Shown: positions 44,105 through 56,810, numbered from the stretch's first letter. The stretch: DNA of 64,000 bases from Euphorbia lathyris (GCF_963576675.1 NC_088911.1:33130256-33194255), one strand, 5' to 3'. Numbers and translations: made by a program. The notes: a model not told the origin generated them from the letters alone.

Positions 44105-47100
44105 AAACTTTATTGGGGAGAGAGGTGAACATATACGAAGAAACAGGCTGTTCCATTGAAAGCAACTTTCCGACACCTCCGTTAGATCCTACTGTTCCAA
44201 CTCATCAAGAACCACCAGAGGTACCCACTGTGCCTGTGTCTAAGCCAGAATTGAAGCCGTTGCCTGAACATCTCGAGTATGCGTTCCTGGAACCACCAAG
44301 TGGAAGTCCTGTCATAATATCATCAAAATTAACTCCTGACCAAAAGGCGAAACTGATGGCGGTCTTGCGAAGAAACAAGGCGGCAATAGCATGGAAAATT
44401 GATGACATAAAAGGAATTAGCTCGGCAGTCTGTGTTCATAGAATCTTGATGGAAAAGGACCACCGACCAACTGTTCAGCCGCAACGTAGGCTAAATCCCC
44501 ACATGAAGGAGGTTGTGAGAAAGGAGGTGATCAAACTTCTCGATGCTGGCATTATCTACCCAATATCTGATAGTGTGTGGACAAGCCCTGTCCACGTTGT
44601 GCCAAAGAAAGGCGGAACAACCATAGTCCTAAATGAAAAGGACGAGCTAGTACCCACAAGAACAATAACAGGGTGGAGAGTTTGCGTCGACTACAGAAAG
44701 CTTAATGAAGCCACAAGGAAGGACCATTTCCCCTTACCCTTCATTGACCAGATGTTGGAACGACTGGCGGGCTATGCATTCTATTGTTTTCTTGATGGGT
44801 ATTCAGGATACAACCAAATCGCAATTCATTGCGACGACCAAGAGAAAACCACGTTCACATGTCCATATGGGACTTATGCTTACAGAAGGATGCCTTTCGG
44901 ACTGTGCAACGCTCCTGCCACTTTTCAAAGATGTATGATGTCAATTTTTCATGACATGGTGGAGCGGACTGTGGAAATTTTTATGGATGACTTCTCGGTC
45001 TATGGAAGTTCATTCGATAGCTGTCTAATCAACCTTGAAGCGGTGCTCGCGCGGTGCAAGGAGACTAATTTAGTCTTGAACTGGGAAAAGTGCCACTTTA
45101 TGGTCAATGGAGGAATTGTCCTAGGGCATAAAATTTTTGAGAAAGGGATGGAAGTGGACAAGGCAAAAGTGGAAGTAATCGAGAAGCTGGGTGTGCCTGC
45201 GAACGTCAAAGATGTGAGAAGTTTTTTGGGGCACGCAGGGTTTTATCGTCGGTTTATAAAAGATTTTTCAAAGATAGCACTTCCATTGTCAGCCCTACTC
45301 CATAAGGAAGCCGAGTTCTCTTTTAATGCAGACTGTTTGAAGGCCTTTGAGCTCTTAAAGACTAAGCTGATCAACTCACCTATACTAGCAGGACCAGATT
45401 GGGAGCAACCTTTTGAAATAATGTGCGACGCGAGCGACACTTGTGTGGGAGCTGTTCTTGAACAGAGGATTGAGAAGAGGTTTCGACCTATTTACTATGC
45501 CAGCAAAACATTGAACATTGCCCAGCAAAACTATACAACTACCGAGAAGGAACTTCTGGCGGTTGTGTATGCTTTCGACAAGTTCAGGCCCTACTTGGTT
45601 TTATCCAGGGTGATTGTTCACACATATCACGCAGCGTTGCGATACTTGTTCGCGAAACAAGATGCTAAGCCAAGGTTGATCCGATGGTTGCTATTACTGC
45701 AGGAGTTCGATTTGGAAATTAAGGATAAAAAGGGAACGACGAATGTTGCTGCAGATCATTTGTCAAGGATAGATCACAAGGGCAGGGTTGAACAAATAGA
45801 AATCGTGGAAAGGTTTCCTGACGAGCATCTGTATGCGGCGCAGTCTGCGCCATGGTTCGCCGATATAGCTAATTACCTTGCAACTTCGCTCAAACCACAC
45901 AACCTATCCACAAATCAAAAAAGGAAGTTTTTCTCCGAAATCAAATATTATTTTTGGGATGACCCTTACCTTTTCAGGTTGTGCGCGGACCAAATCATTC
46001 GAAGATGCATATCACAAGAAGAGGGACAGGATGTTCTCAGCCACTGTCATAACCGCGAAGCAGGAGGACACCATAGTGCAAGCCGTACCGCGGCAAAGGT
46101 TCTCCAATCAGGTTTTTTCTGGCCCACTCTTTTTAAGGATGCTAATGCATTCGTTGGAACTTGCAATGAGTGCCAACGAACGGGAAACATTTCAGCTCAA
46201 AATGCTATGCCCCTAACCAACATAGTCGTGTGCGAAATTTTTGACATCTGGGGCATAGATTTTATGGGACCATTCCCAACTTCCCAAGGGAATAAATACA
46301 TCCTAGTGGCTGTGGATTATGTGAGCAAATGGGTCGAAGCAATAGCAAGTCCCACCAATGACGCCCGCGTGGTAGTCAAATTTCTGAAAAGACTGTTCGC
46401 CAGATTCGGGGTCCCACGAGCGATCATCAGTGATCAAAGGACCCACTTCTGTAATGCAAAATTTGAAAAATTAATGGGAAAACTTGGAGTCTCACACAGG
46501 GTTGCCACACCTTACCATCCACAAACCAGTGGGCAGGTGGAGATCTCCAATAGAGAAATAAAAAGAATCTTAGAGAAATCGTTGGCAACTCTCGAAAGGA
46601 TTGGGCAAACAAGCTCGATGATGCTCTTTGGGCATATCGTACCGCTTATAAAACACCGATTGGAATGTCTCCTTTTCGGTTGTTATACGGGAAATCTTGT
46701 CACTTGCCGGTGGAAATGGAACACCGCGCATTTTGGGCGTTAACATTTTTAAATTTTGAGACACAGGCTGTTGGTGAACAGAGAAGTTTACAGCTGAGCG
46801 AAATGGAGGAATTCAGGCTGTTCTCATACGAAAATGCGGTGAATTACAAAGCCAGGACCAAGCAGTGGCACGATAAAAAGCTCATGAACAAGGTGTTCCA
46901 TGAAGGACAAAACGTCCTTCTTTTCAATTCACGATTGAGGCTCTTTCCGGGAAAGCTCAAGTCAAGATGGTCAGGACCATTCATTGTAAACCGTGTATTT
47001 GCATATGGAGCTGTTGAAATTTTCAAAGATGGGGGTGATCCTTTTAAGGTGAACGGACAAAGATTAAAACCATATTTAGAGAACGATCACACAAGGAAGA

Positions 47101-47138
47101 TCGATACTGTTCATTTCCAGGATCCCCCAGGACAGTAA
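44105..47138 (+). pseudogene. Athila pol: reverse transcriptase, RNase H, integrase
   Basis: The open frame 44113-46743 gives, in order, an RT with [47 protein letters not shown] and catalytic FMDDFSVYG (about 44980), then RNase H ([28 protein letters not shown]) and integrase with an HHCC finger ([27 protein letters not shown]) and core acids in [11 protein letters not shown] and [11 protein letters not shown] one-base shift near 46600 moves the last part into another frame (46665-47138: [40 protein letters not shown]). Downstream of the shift there are no further stops until 47136. Otherwise well preserved. Confidence 0.92.
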
Positions 47139-47728
47139 AAGCAAGAGAACAGGGTGTCCGCTACAAACACCAATTGTAGCACAAGTAACTTTGCATTTTA
47201 TTGATTTTTATCTTTACTTTCTATTTTTATTTTTATTTTTATTTCCGTGGTGTAAAGTGTGTTTGAAGTTGATTTCATCTTGAGTAATTTCTGCCTAGGC
47301 ACAATTGTAAAACCTAAAAATCCTTCCAAGGGTGAGGTAGTACAATTGTACCTGTGTTGTAGGGAAAGGGAAAATCGTAGAGATTTGGGCGGTAGGAATT
47401 TGTTATTAAAGCTAGGAAAAGTGGAACGTCCACTCCTATGCCAAATAGGCAATCATACCACCTGTTTTTCTCCTCGATAAGATTGAACGGTTGGGGGGAT
47501 ATAAATGCCAAAAATTAAATCTTGACCGTTCATCTACCCTCATTCTGATTCAAAAACACGCACCTTTCTGCCGATTTGTCCAGGTGGCCGACTTTGATTC
47601 GGCCTCAAACTGACAGATTGGCAAGAAGACGCCTCGTTTCCCTACTTAAAGAAGCTTTATCTCAATTCAGTCCTTCTATCACCATATTTCTTTCTTTTCT
47701 TTGAGATTTCTTTTCACAAAGGCAGTTC
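47139..47728. other. Non-coding spacer after pol
   Basis: No gene. 'ctatttttatttttatttttattt' near 47221 is low-complexity. Confidence 0.5.
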
Positions 47729-49164
47729 ATGATCTGTGCCCTATACCACTGGAAAACCCTACTTAAACTTGAAAGCGAAATGAGGACCCGAGGCTCGGGC
47801 AAAAACGTGAAAATTGAGGGTTCTTCCAAGAAAGAAAAAGCAAAGGCAAAAATGGCGGAACCATGCACTGTGGCGTTTTTCCCAGATGAGAAGCTGGTCA
47901 AGAAACTCTCCCAGAAGACGCCTCTGTTCAGGCATACTATGATGAGCTAGCGAAACTTCAGTTCGGACCCATCCGAACAGTTTGCTGGGAAACCCTAAAA
48001 AGGCTTAAGCTCGAGGATCGTGTACGCACCCTCATGAAGTCTGGTCATTTTGAATGTTTCTTTGAAATGACGGAACCGGCCTATCGGGAACTAACACTCG
48101 AGTTCTTGGCAACTTTTAAGCACAATGCGGAGATAACCGATCCTGATGAAGAGGGAAAGTTTTGCTTCAGGCTCATGGGTCACTCCCAAAGGCCTTCGCT
48201 TAACTTGTTCAACCAGATGCTTGGTGCTGCCGACGATGACGATCTAGAATCCGAGAGCTATAAAGAGGCATTCACCACAACGCCTGATGTTTTCGACCCT
48301 GTGGCCTTCTGGGAATCACTTTCAGGACAGAAACATTATGACGGCAGTTCGACCAAGGCGTCCAATATCGATGATTATGCTGTTCGGTATTTGCACAAGT
48401 TGATCTCTGGTACAATCTTCGCCCGGGAAAACCAAGCCACCATGCCACATGCAGATCTCACCGCATTGTGGAGTATGGCAGTTGGACCGAGAATGAATTT
48501 GGGATTCTGGTTTGGAGAGTACATCAGCGCTTTTTCCAAGAAAAACTCGTCAGTCATCTGTTGTGGCAGCATAGTCACCAGAATTGCGGAGTCAATCAGG
48601 GTTTTTAAACCTAAAGACCACTCTCGTCTCACGATTGTGAATCACCCTGACCCCATTGATCTCAAGAGCCTCCAAAAGATGTTATTCGGAAAGATTGTGA
48701 ATGGGAAGTGGGTCTGGATGTCTGATTTTGTTACATCTCGGCAGACTGAGAGCCGGAAAAGGAAAAGCGAGCCTACCCTTTCAGTGTCGTCAGATTCCGA
48801 GCAAGTCGAGAAGCCTAAAGACTTGGCATTTTATAAGAAATGTGCAAAGATGACCTGCGAGGATGTGATGGATCGATTCAATGCCATGTTTGCCCAGAAT
48901 CAGGCAAACCGCGAAATGATATTCGCCATGGAGCAAAAGTACGCATCGCAACAGGGCGAGATCGATATGCTCAAGAGCCTGTGCTTTGAGGAGCATGCCA
49001 AAGAAAGCCCCTCTGGTTTCTCTGTGAAAAGTCCGGTAAGACAAGTGCCTGAAACACCTGCTAGTGCCAATGTTAAGGCTAACGCTGCCGCCTCCTCAAA
49101 GGAGGAGGGTATTCCTGCCCCTGTGGATAGAGAGGTTAACTCCTCTCTTTCCCATCACGCCTGA
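47729..49164 (+). pseudogene. Athila extra ORF (the 'env-like' position), function unknown
   Basis: A Lys-rich head (47729-47950: KNVKIEGSSKKEKAKAKMAE) and a 376-codon frame (48034-49164) belong together. The second frame is already coding-like upstream from about 47910, so a one-base shift near there separates them. Visible parts are GHFECFFEMTEPAYRELTLE, FCFRLMGHSQRPSLNLFNQM, SGTIFARENQATMPHADLTA, and a C-terminal coiled-coil-like stretch (DRFNAMFAQNQANREMIF). This matches the Arabidopsis retrotransposon ORF-1 family found after pol in Athila. I see no signal peptide or clear membrane anchor, so calling it an envelope would go beyond the sequence. Confidence 0.7.
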
Positions 49165-50700
49165 TCTGACCAAATATTCGCTGTCCTAGCATCTGGTAAC
49201 CTCTAACACCCTTACTCTTTCATGTTTTGTTCCGCCTATCTTGTACAATCTGCTGCCGTGATTATTAACATTGAGGATAATGTTTTGTTTTCTTTTGGGG
49301 GTGGGGATTGTGCTGTGTGCATCACAATTTATAATTTGTGCGGAAATAACATGATAAATGCTACAAATCGGTTGGTTTAATTTAGTGATTTGATGTAGAA
49401 CAAATATCCCTTGAGAATCCTTGTGCATATCCTTGGTAATTATTGTCTGCTTCCATTGTTTTCTTTCCGCTTATGTTTGTTCCATCTAGAGAACTGAGTA
49501 GGAATCATAGAGCAGACTGTGCATGCTATTTGTTGTTAGGTTGTGTTAATTGCTTGTGTGTATTTCGTGTTCCCTAATTCAGGAAGTTCCAAAAATTTTG
49601 AAATCTTTAATTCCTCTGTCAAAATTAGTAATCATGGCCTTACTGCAATTTTCCCCGAAAATAGTGAGAATTTGAGCCTTATAATGCATCCATGGTATGC
49701 ATTGTTTTTTTGAGTGGGCCAGCACTCACTATCTTTAGGGAGAATTTGCCTTGGTACCCTGATGAAACGGTGATTGGTTCTGATTTTCATAGGAGGAAAA
49801 AGGCATTTAGTTATCCCCTCCGCTACACAAAAGGCACCTATGCTATGCACCCCAATTATTAGGATAACCAAGTCGAGCCATAACCTGCTCTTTCTGAATA
49901 ACCACAAATAATAGCCCTCTCCCTTCACTTAAACTCTAAAATACCTTGAGTTCTGTCTTATGCCTCGAATTGCCAATTGTTTAAAATAAAAATCATGTGC
50001 TTAAGTTATGCGAATATAAGCAATTGAGCAAACATCGTTTAAGGAAAAGATTGAATGAACTAGGGAACATAATGTGGGGAGGAAGGAACCTTTATATTCA
50101 AAAGAGTACTGGGTTATGAGTGAACAGGTTGTGTAGACAAAGTGTGTGTAAACAACAATCATTATAGGATGCGTATGATAAATAAAGTGCAAAAAGACAG
50201 AATTCATACACTGAAATAGCTTTTCACTGTCAAACCAGAGCCCTAGCCTAACATTACAACCTTTACAAAGTCCTTTGGACTATGTTAGGAGGAACTTTGA
50301 CCCATAGACTCGGGATCAATAGGCAAACTCACACCCTAAGGGTGTGGTGTCTGAGCTGAGAAGTGAAATAGCATTTGTTTTCCTATGGCAAAAAGATGCC
50401 ATGTGAGAGTGAGTGAAGTATTCCATTCCTTAGTGAGGCATGTCTGGCTGTTGGTAACTCTTTGTGAAAAAGGAAGTCTAAATTTTAAGATTTGAGGAAT
50501 TTCTTGAGCAAAAGGACACAATTTTCAAAACAAGCTTTTACTCTTCGATGAAACCTTAGCATGCATCTGTTCATCTCCTAATAGTGCCAAACGTTCTATG
50601 TTTCCTTACTCGTCGTTCTCAGTTATTAAGCTAATTTCATTCCTAACCCTTTTTGTTTATTCTCTTCTTACAATTTGTTGCTTGAGGACAAGCAAAGGTT
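49165..50700. other. Athila long 3' non-coding region
   Basis: About 1.5 kb without coding signs between the last ORF and the polypurine tract, as is usual in Athila elements. 'ttttgggggtgggga' near 49294-49308 could be an extra polypurine tract. Confidence 0.6.
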
Positions 50701-50715
50701 CAATTTGGGGGTATT
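50701..50715 (+). promoter_or_regulatory. Polypurine tract
   Basis: CAATTTGGGGGTATT directly before the 3' LTR, the Athila form of the plus-strand primer. Confidence 0.85.
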
Positions 50716-53700
50716 TGTTAGGCATGAAATTGAATAAGATCAACATATAATTTATAAGGGAATTCGGGTAATTTTTATATCATTTTGTAAGGAATAAGGG
50801 CTAATTAATGTCCTTGTGCAGATAAGCAAAGAAAAATGCTAAACTCGCTGGAAACAGCTTGTTTCGCTAATGCCAATGAGGAGTGGAGCCTTACTTGTAT
50901 CCAGCGGTTAAACGCCGGATTATCCAATGACGGACAGCGACAGATCATTGGTGGCAGTGAAAGGAAAGCGGCAGGAGGGGCAGGTGAAAGTGTGTGGCGA
51001 TGGGATTGCCCAAAGTAGCATGATGATTTGAAGTCTCACCCCCTTGAGTGTTCAAGGGTTAATCTAAAAGTTAATCATTTCTTTAGTTTGATAATTGTAG
51101 TAAGTAGTTGACTTTGTTGTAAGAAGGGTACGAAAGTTGTACCAATTTTGGACAGTCTCGGTCTTTTCCCTTTAAATAGGAAAAGCAGAGAAGGTTTATC
51201 AGATATATTTTATTTTCTTAGCTTTAGTTTTTTAACAAGTAGAATAGAAGGAGAAGAGAGCTCTCATGGAGTCTCAAGCTGTAACAACAACCTTCCTCTG
51301 CTCACTGCTCGATATGAGTGAGTAGACATTTTGAACGGGCACGGCATGGCCGGCCCGGTGATGTAAGTTTTACAACGTTTTAATGATATTTAGTATTTTG
51401 CCAATGTTGTGATCAATGAGGATTTAACTTTCTTGCGTAAGCATGTATGTATGTGTTAGATGAATGTTAGGACACTGCTTTCATCTTCACCGATATCTCT
51501 ATTGATCTCCCAACTTCGAAGCTGATAAGTTAGAAGGTTGTGTCGAGGGTTTTCTCATCTAGAAATGCAGTTTTGTTCTTAATGCTAGAAAGAACGTATC
51601 TTTAGGATGCTAAAGATGTTAGTAAATCTTAGGAGTTTGAGAACACACGACAGTTGACTCAAACTCACTCGAAAACTAATACTTTGGCTTCGTTGGCATT
51701 ATCTTTTATTCATCGAATGTTGTAAGATGTAACACACCGTTTTCGGTCATGTAAAGCCTGTTCTCTTCCTTTAATCGTTGAAAAGTAACCTTATTTCCTT
51801 GATTGAGTATCCTGCCTGAGTCACTAAAACAACCAATATCAAACAAACAACCATAAAGGAAGCCACTTGTATAACACACACTGTTTAGCAACAATGTCTC
51901 TTATTTATTTGTATCACAATCTGTAACATCCCTAAAACCCTAACATATACATCTTTCCATATTCATATATGTTTTCATGATTGAATACATGCATTTTAGA
52001 TTCATCGCATTGTCATTAGAAGTTTCATATGCATAATGCGATTACCGTGCGATTAGTAGACGATTAGTGTATCGTTAAGATGTAACGATTGGTTAATTGA
52101 GTTAGGACTTAAATGAATGAATGAATGAATTCATATGTCCTAAATTGATTAAGTTACACTTTAGGAGGGCTGAATTTGAGGTTTGTGAGCAAGCACGAGG
52201 TGTCACCCCAATATTAAGACAAAATACACCTCTTCATTTGCCAAATGATGTGCACAACTCATTCTTTATCTATTCCAGCCACAATTTCGACCAAAGCTTC
52301 AGCAAAACCTTCCTTGTTCATACCCTAAACCTCTCCAAAGAAAAATCTTCCAATTTCTTCCATTTTCGAGTCAAACAAGTCAAGTTAGGAAGCATACTAG
52401 GTGATAGACACGAGTTGAAGGTTAGTATGCTGTTTTAGCTTGTTTTCTATGAGTTTGAGATTCTGAAATACCTAGGTATTATCATAGGATTTGTTGTGGA
52501 TGGGTTTTGATTGAGTTTGTTGAGTTTTGGTGTTGTTTGAATTGGTTTTAGGCTGTCCAAATGAAAGATATGTATCAAGTGCCCTAAACAGAAATCTAGG
52601 GTACTGCTTTCAGTCATTTTGGAGCATGTTTTTCATATTGATATTCTTCGAATTTGAAGATACATAAAGAATAACATATGTTTCTATATGTGTTATGAAA
52701 CCCTCTGTAAAATATGGGACTTTAATTCCATATATAGATGAAGAAAACCTAGATGGAACATGACTGCCTCGAAATTGAATGTCATGTGAGGCAGCCATGT
52801 TGATGTAGCATTTTGAGGACCTTAGATTCATAATTTGAGAAATATTATTTATACAAAAGTGTTCCTAACTACTTGAAGTATATGTCTGTAAAAGGTTTTG
52901 GCAATCCATTGTGTTTAGTGTGAGATAGGTTGAGTGAATTATGGTAGATGCAAATCTGGATAGTCTGTTTCTTGGCTGGAAACAGGACAGAATCATTTTG
53001 CATGCCATATATTGTGTAGAAGTGATATTAAAGTGAATTTTGGATATGTTATACCCATATATGTCTAGTTTCAGTAGGTTCAAGAATCAGGGCATTTGGA
53101 TTAATATAGAGTAAGTTATGGCAGAATGTGTGCAAGTAGGTCATGTGATGATCTAATACAAAAGGATTAGATTGCATGAACTTTGTGGAGTTAGTGTCTT
53201 GTAAATCATATAGCATTCATTAGTTTATATTTTTATTAAGTTTATGTTAAGGCTAATTGTATAAATGTTATGTGACATTAGGAGGGCAAGGTGCAACTGA
53301 ACGCACACCCGATCGTGTTGAATAGATCGAACCAAGTGCGACGGTAAGCATATTGCTTATATATGTGTATGAATGTATTGTGCCTTGTGACTTGTTGAGT
53401 GTGAGATGTGGTTGAATCTGATGTGAATGATGTGGATAATGTTTGAGTGTTTGTGATACGTCATGATTGATAAGAAAGTGATATGATTGAGTATGTTGCA
53501 GTGTTATGAGTAAATACGGCATGTTGAGCCTTGTGCACATACTGGAACTGGATAATGGTTAGATTATAAATGAATATAAGCTTGCTTAGATGGATATGTG
53601 AAATGGTCCAAGTTGAGAGTGCTATCCGAATATTGTGAGCATGAAGCACATGTGTTGAGATATATGAGAACGTGAGTTGAGTGTAACTCCTCCGTACAGA

Positions 53701-54300
53701 TGATTGTATTCCGAATTTAGTGAGCCGGAATACAGATTGGGCCCAAGGACCATTTTAAATATATTGTCTAAGTATAGCAAGGCCTTACTTACTAAAATAA
53801 GTATATAAGTGAAACAAGTGAATATCTTTCTATTGATAATTCTAACTTGGTACTGATGATATATTTTGATCTGTGTTCTTTACATTACTTTTGTATACAT
53901 ATATGCGTAATATGATTATTGAGTAGGAAGCTCACCCCTTGCCAACAGATTTTACAGGTTAGGAGGAGTTCTTCTTGCTTAAAGTCGCACCGGCAGTGTC
54001 AGTCCATTCTCATCTAGGCATTTTGGAGTCTTGTGATGTACTTTTGTTTTGTAAATCCTCTATGTAGGATAATGACTTAAACGTGTATTGTAAATGCTTT
54101 CTCTTATGTATAATATGTAAAGTTTATATGAGATTGAAGTTTATATGATTGAGAATTGAAAGCATGTCTATAACTGATATTGTGTGAGATATCATGTGAT
54201 CCAAGTGAGGGGGTTACACAATCCCTGTGGAGACGATACTCACTTATCAATTTATTACTTGTATCTAGTGCACTTGCTAGAGTCTGTTTACAGGACAACA
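50716..54300 (+). repeat. 3' LTR of the Athila-like element, interrupted
   Basis: It matches the 5' LTR up to 51921 and again from 54219 to 54300. The difference is the 2297-bp insertion plus its 5-bp duplication. Confidence 0.93.
51922..54218 (+). mobile_element. LTR-like insertion (solo LTR) in the Athila 3' LTR
   Basis: TGTAACATCCC at the start and GGGGGTTACA at the end, with exact CAATC duplications (51917-51921 and 54219-54223). 'gagtaggaagctcacccctt' near 53920 resembles the transcript-end region of plant chromovirus LTRs. There is no gag or pol, so it is best read as a solo LTR. It may be a distant relative of the one at 37231-39380, though termini differ (TGTAACA versus TGTCA). Confidence 0.75.
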
Positions 54301-54305
54301 TGTAT

Positions 54306-54745
54306 AAAGCATGATCCTGTTTATGGTTGATGTTTTGTTTATGGTTGAATAGGTATGAAATGATTGGCCATGCTATTATACTTTATATATTCATTGAGTA
54401 TGTCTATGAAGCATGATCTTATGAGTTATATTGGTATAGGAACTGACTAAGCTTGTATGTTTTCTTGATATATATGCTGCAACTAAATTACTATGAACTG
54501 ATTTCGTTTGTATACCTTAGTCAGGCATGAGTATGTGTATGAAGCATGATCATGTTTATGGTTGATGTTCTGTTTATAGTTGAATAGGTATGAAATGATT
54601 GGCCATGCTCTTATACTTTATATATTCATTGAGTATGACTATGAAGCATGATCTTATGAGTTATATTGTTATATGAACTGACTAAGCTTGTATGTTTGCT
54701 TGACATATATGCTACAACTAAATTGTCGTGAACTGATTTCGCAGA
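54306..54745. repeat. Two tandem copies of about 230 bp in CACTA element 2
   Basis: 'gtatgaagcatgatc', 'gttgaataggtatgaaatgattggcc', 'tatattcattgagtatg' and 'actgactaagcttgtatgttt' occur in the same order in both copies. The same repeat family lies on the other side of the Athila element (39901-40330). Confidence 0.85.
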
Positions 54746-55419
54746 CATCAAGACTTGGGGATTACATACCTAATAACAAGTTTAAGATATGCAACGATAC
54801 ATCAAGTTGTTTCCCATTGGATATGTATTTCTTATTTTTTTTGAGTTTTAATTCAGAAATTTATTTGTACAAATGTAAACATATTATGAGCATTGGTCTC
54901 CAATTAATTTAAATAATTGATATACAAAATTTCATGTTCATTTGAGTATGTTTCATTATTCATGTAAAAACCAGAAATTCATTCGAAGAAGAAAGCAAAG
55001 AGCCACATTTAATTAAAAAATGTCATCTAAACAATAATAAGAAGACACAAAAATAATCGAATTTGTCATTTGAAAACCAATTCATTGACATAATTAATTG
55101 ATTAAGACCTATGTCATCTGAAACAAGCTACAACGACAGAAATTATTATACAAACTGTCTTCTCAAATACCAATATGCCAATTTCTCATATATCTTCTTG
55201 ACGTTTTTAATTATTAGGATGTCATGCAATGACCCTATAGGTGATGGTAATAATGAATAAGTTGTCATCATAACATGCTTAATATGACAGCCTATAGATA
55301 GGTTTATGTCATGTGACGTGCCTTCACTTGATAGAACCCAACCGTCGTCTGAAGGTCCATCAGACGGCAGCGAGCCTCGTGACAGTTTTATTTTTTACGG
55401 GTTTTTTTTGGGCCTAGTG
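54746..55419. other. CACTA element 2 right part
   Basis: A possible last exon follows 'gatttcgcag' at 54746 (DIKTWGLHT-like in one frame, uncertain). From about 55020 the subterminal repeats begin ('aatgtcatct', 'gacataatt', 'gtcatctgaaac', 'cgtcgtctgaagg'). Confidence 0.5.
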
Positions 55420-55422
55420 TAT

Positions 55423-55756
55423 AGATGGAATGAAATTCTATTTAAATAGTACTAATCCATAAACACACTTCACATCACAATTAAGAAATTACTTGGAAAC
55501 TAAATTAAAATTAGTTGGAAAATGAAAGAACCATTAAGAAAATATATTGGGAACTAAAATTGCCATTAATAGTATAGTTGAACGGATGATTTAGTAAGGG
55601 GTAAAAAAGGAAAAAAAATGGATAAAATATTATTGGTATTGTAAAACGTATAATAATTTGGAAAATGAAAAACACTCCAAATGTCTAATATAATGGAACA
55701 TAAAGAGTATCTAATAGCATTTTCTTCAAGAATTTTGAGAATTCAGACTTTGATAT
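55423..55756. other. Spacer, AT-rich
   Basis: No gene or terminal structure recognised. Confidence 0.3.
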
Positions 55757-56810
55757 CTCCAATTGAAGAAATCTGATATGAATAGAAGATGCATGGACAA
55801 CTAAAATCGAAAAACACAAATGTGTCAAAAATTACAGGAATTCCTTATATTTCTGAAGGTAATTATTCGCTTTTATTTATACATGTAGTAGTTATTTTGT
55901 TCTCAATTGTGTTGTTACTTTATTTTTATAAAACAATAGTTGTTATAGTCCCATTTTTTTAGAGATGAAACTTTCTTTCTACCGTTATCCATGTTCTATA
56001 CCGCTCGCTACCTTATCTATGTTTCATTTTTATTTGTATTTTTTTCAAAATGACTAAAATAAAGATTTTGTATGTTTGCATTCTTTTTTAGTATAGGTTA
56101 CTAGGTGTAATTGTTTCGATTGTCAAATCTAACTAAAATTTAGATTTTCAGCTTTACATGAACTCAATTGTTAGATTTAATTGAAGTTAGATTAATTTTC
56201 CAAATTCAAAACCTGGTGAAATCCACTAATTTTTTTAATTTGGGTATATCTAACTGATATGGATTGTATTTTTTTTATGCATTTTGGTACGGACAAATGT
56301 AAAGTTTCACACAATGGTTGTTCATTGAAGTTGGAGATATATTGAAGAAAATAATTAAAGAGATACTAAAACATTATACTTACAATGAAGTTTATTTTAA
56401 TTATAAATTATGTTCTATCATTATTACCATTCTAAGTTCTTTTCTCATTTTTTTAATCATGGATTCTACATATCATCATCATCATCATCAAGAAGTTAAG
56501 TTTTTTTCCCAATCATCTAGACAAAGAGATTGTAAGCGTCTAATACATGATAAGATATTTTTTATTATTTTTTTATTTTTTTATTTTTTTTAATACATGA
56601 TAAGATATTTATTCTTGAAGAATTTGGATTATGCTAGATATGAACTCAAAATGAAAGTAAATAAAAATAAATTTTGATGTTCAAAATCCTAAAATGTACA
56701 TTAATCATGTGATGTTGAGACAATTGGTTTTGCAACACTAACATATATATTTATAAACCATTATTATGGCTTTTACAAAATTGTTAGTATTTCAAGAGTT
56801 TTTACAGGCC
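55757..56810 (+). repeat. Second copy of the Helitron-internal segment
   Basis: It matches 34187-35152 in the same orientation: 'caattgaagaaatc', 'atagaagatgcatg', 'cacaaatgtgtcaaaaatta', 'ttgttatagt', 'agattgtaagcgtctaatac', 'aaaattgttagtatttcaag'. The similarity breaks off at about 56806. No Helitron ends accompany it here, so it may be a fragment of a sister Helitron or the source locus. Confidence 0.75.

Larger units (their letters stand above)
40331..54300 (+). mobile_element. Athila-like Ty3/gypsy retrotransposon
   Basis: Two LTRs (40331-41612 and 50716-54300, the latter holding a 2.3-kb insertion) start TGTTAGGCATG, end GGACAACA and are flanked by TGTAT (40326-40330 and 54301-54305). 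The primer site, gag, protease, RT, RNase H, integrase, an extra ORF after pol, and a polypurine tract follow in the order known for Athila. Reading the LTRs side by side I counted about 13 substitutions and a single-base indel over 1282 bp, so insertion was fairly recent. The coding region carries stops and shifts and is non-functional as it stands. Confidence 0.93.
36827..55419. mobile_element. CACTA element 2, inverted relative of element 1
   Basis: The left end CACTATGTCATTTTTCC matches the right end of element 1. The right end in complement, CACTAGGCCCAAAAAAAA followed by 'acccgtaaaa' and 'gtcacgaggctcgctgccgtc', matches the left end of element 1. The target duplication is TAT (36824-36826 and 55420-55422). 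The subterminal 'gtcatctga' and 'gatgaca' words are shared. After subtracting the solo LTR and the Athila element the CACTA itself is only about 2.5 kb. It has no transposase and no E2-like gene, but keeps the other gene-like block. Confidence 0.88.

Noticed and set aside
42100..45440. Minus-strand frames of 60-160 codons
   Set aside because: Antisense shadows of Athila gag and pol.
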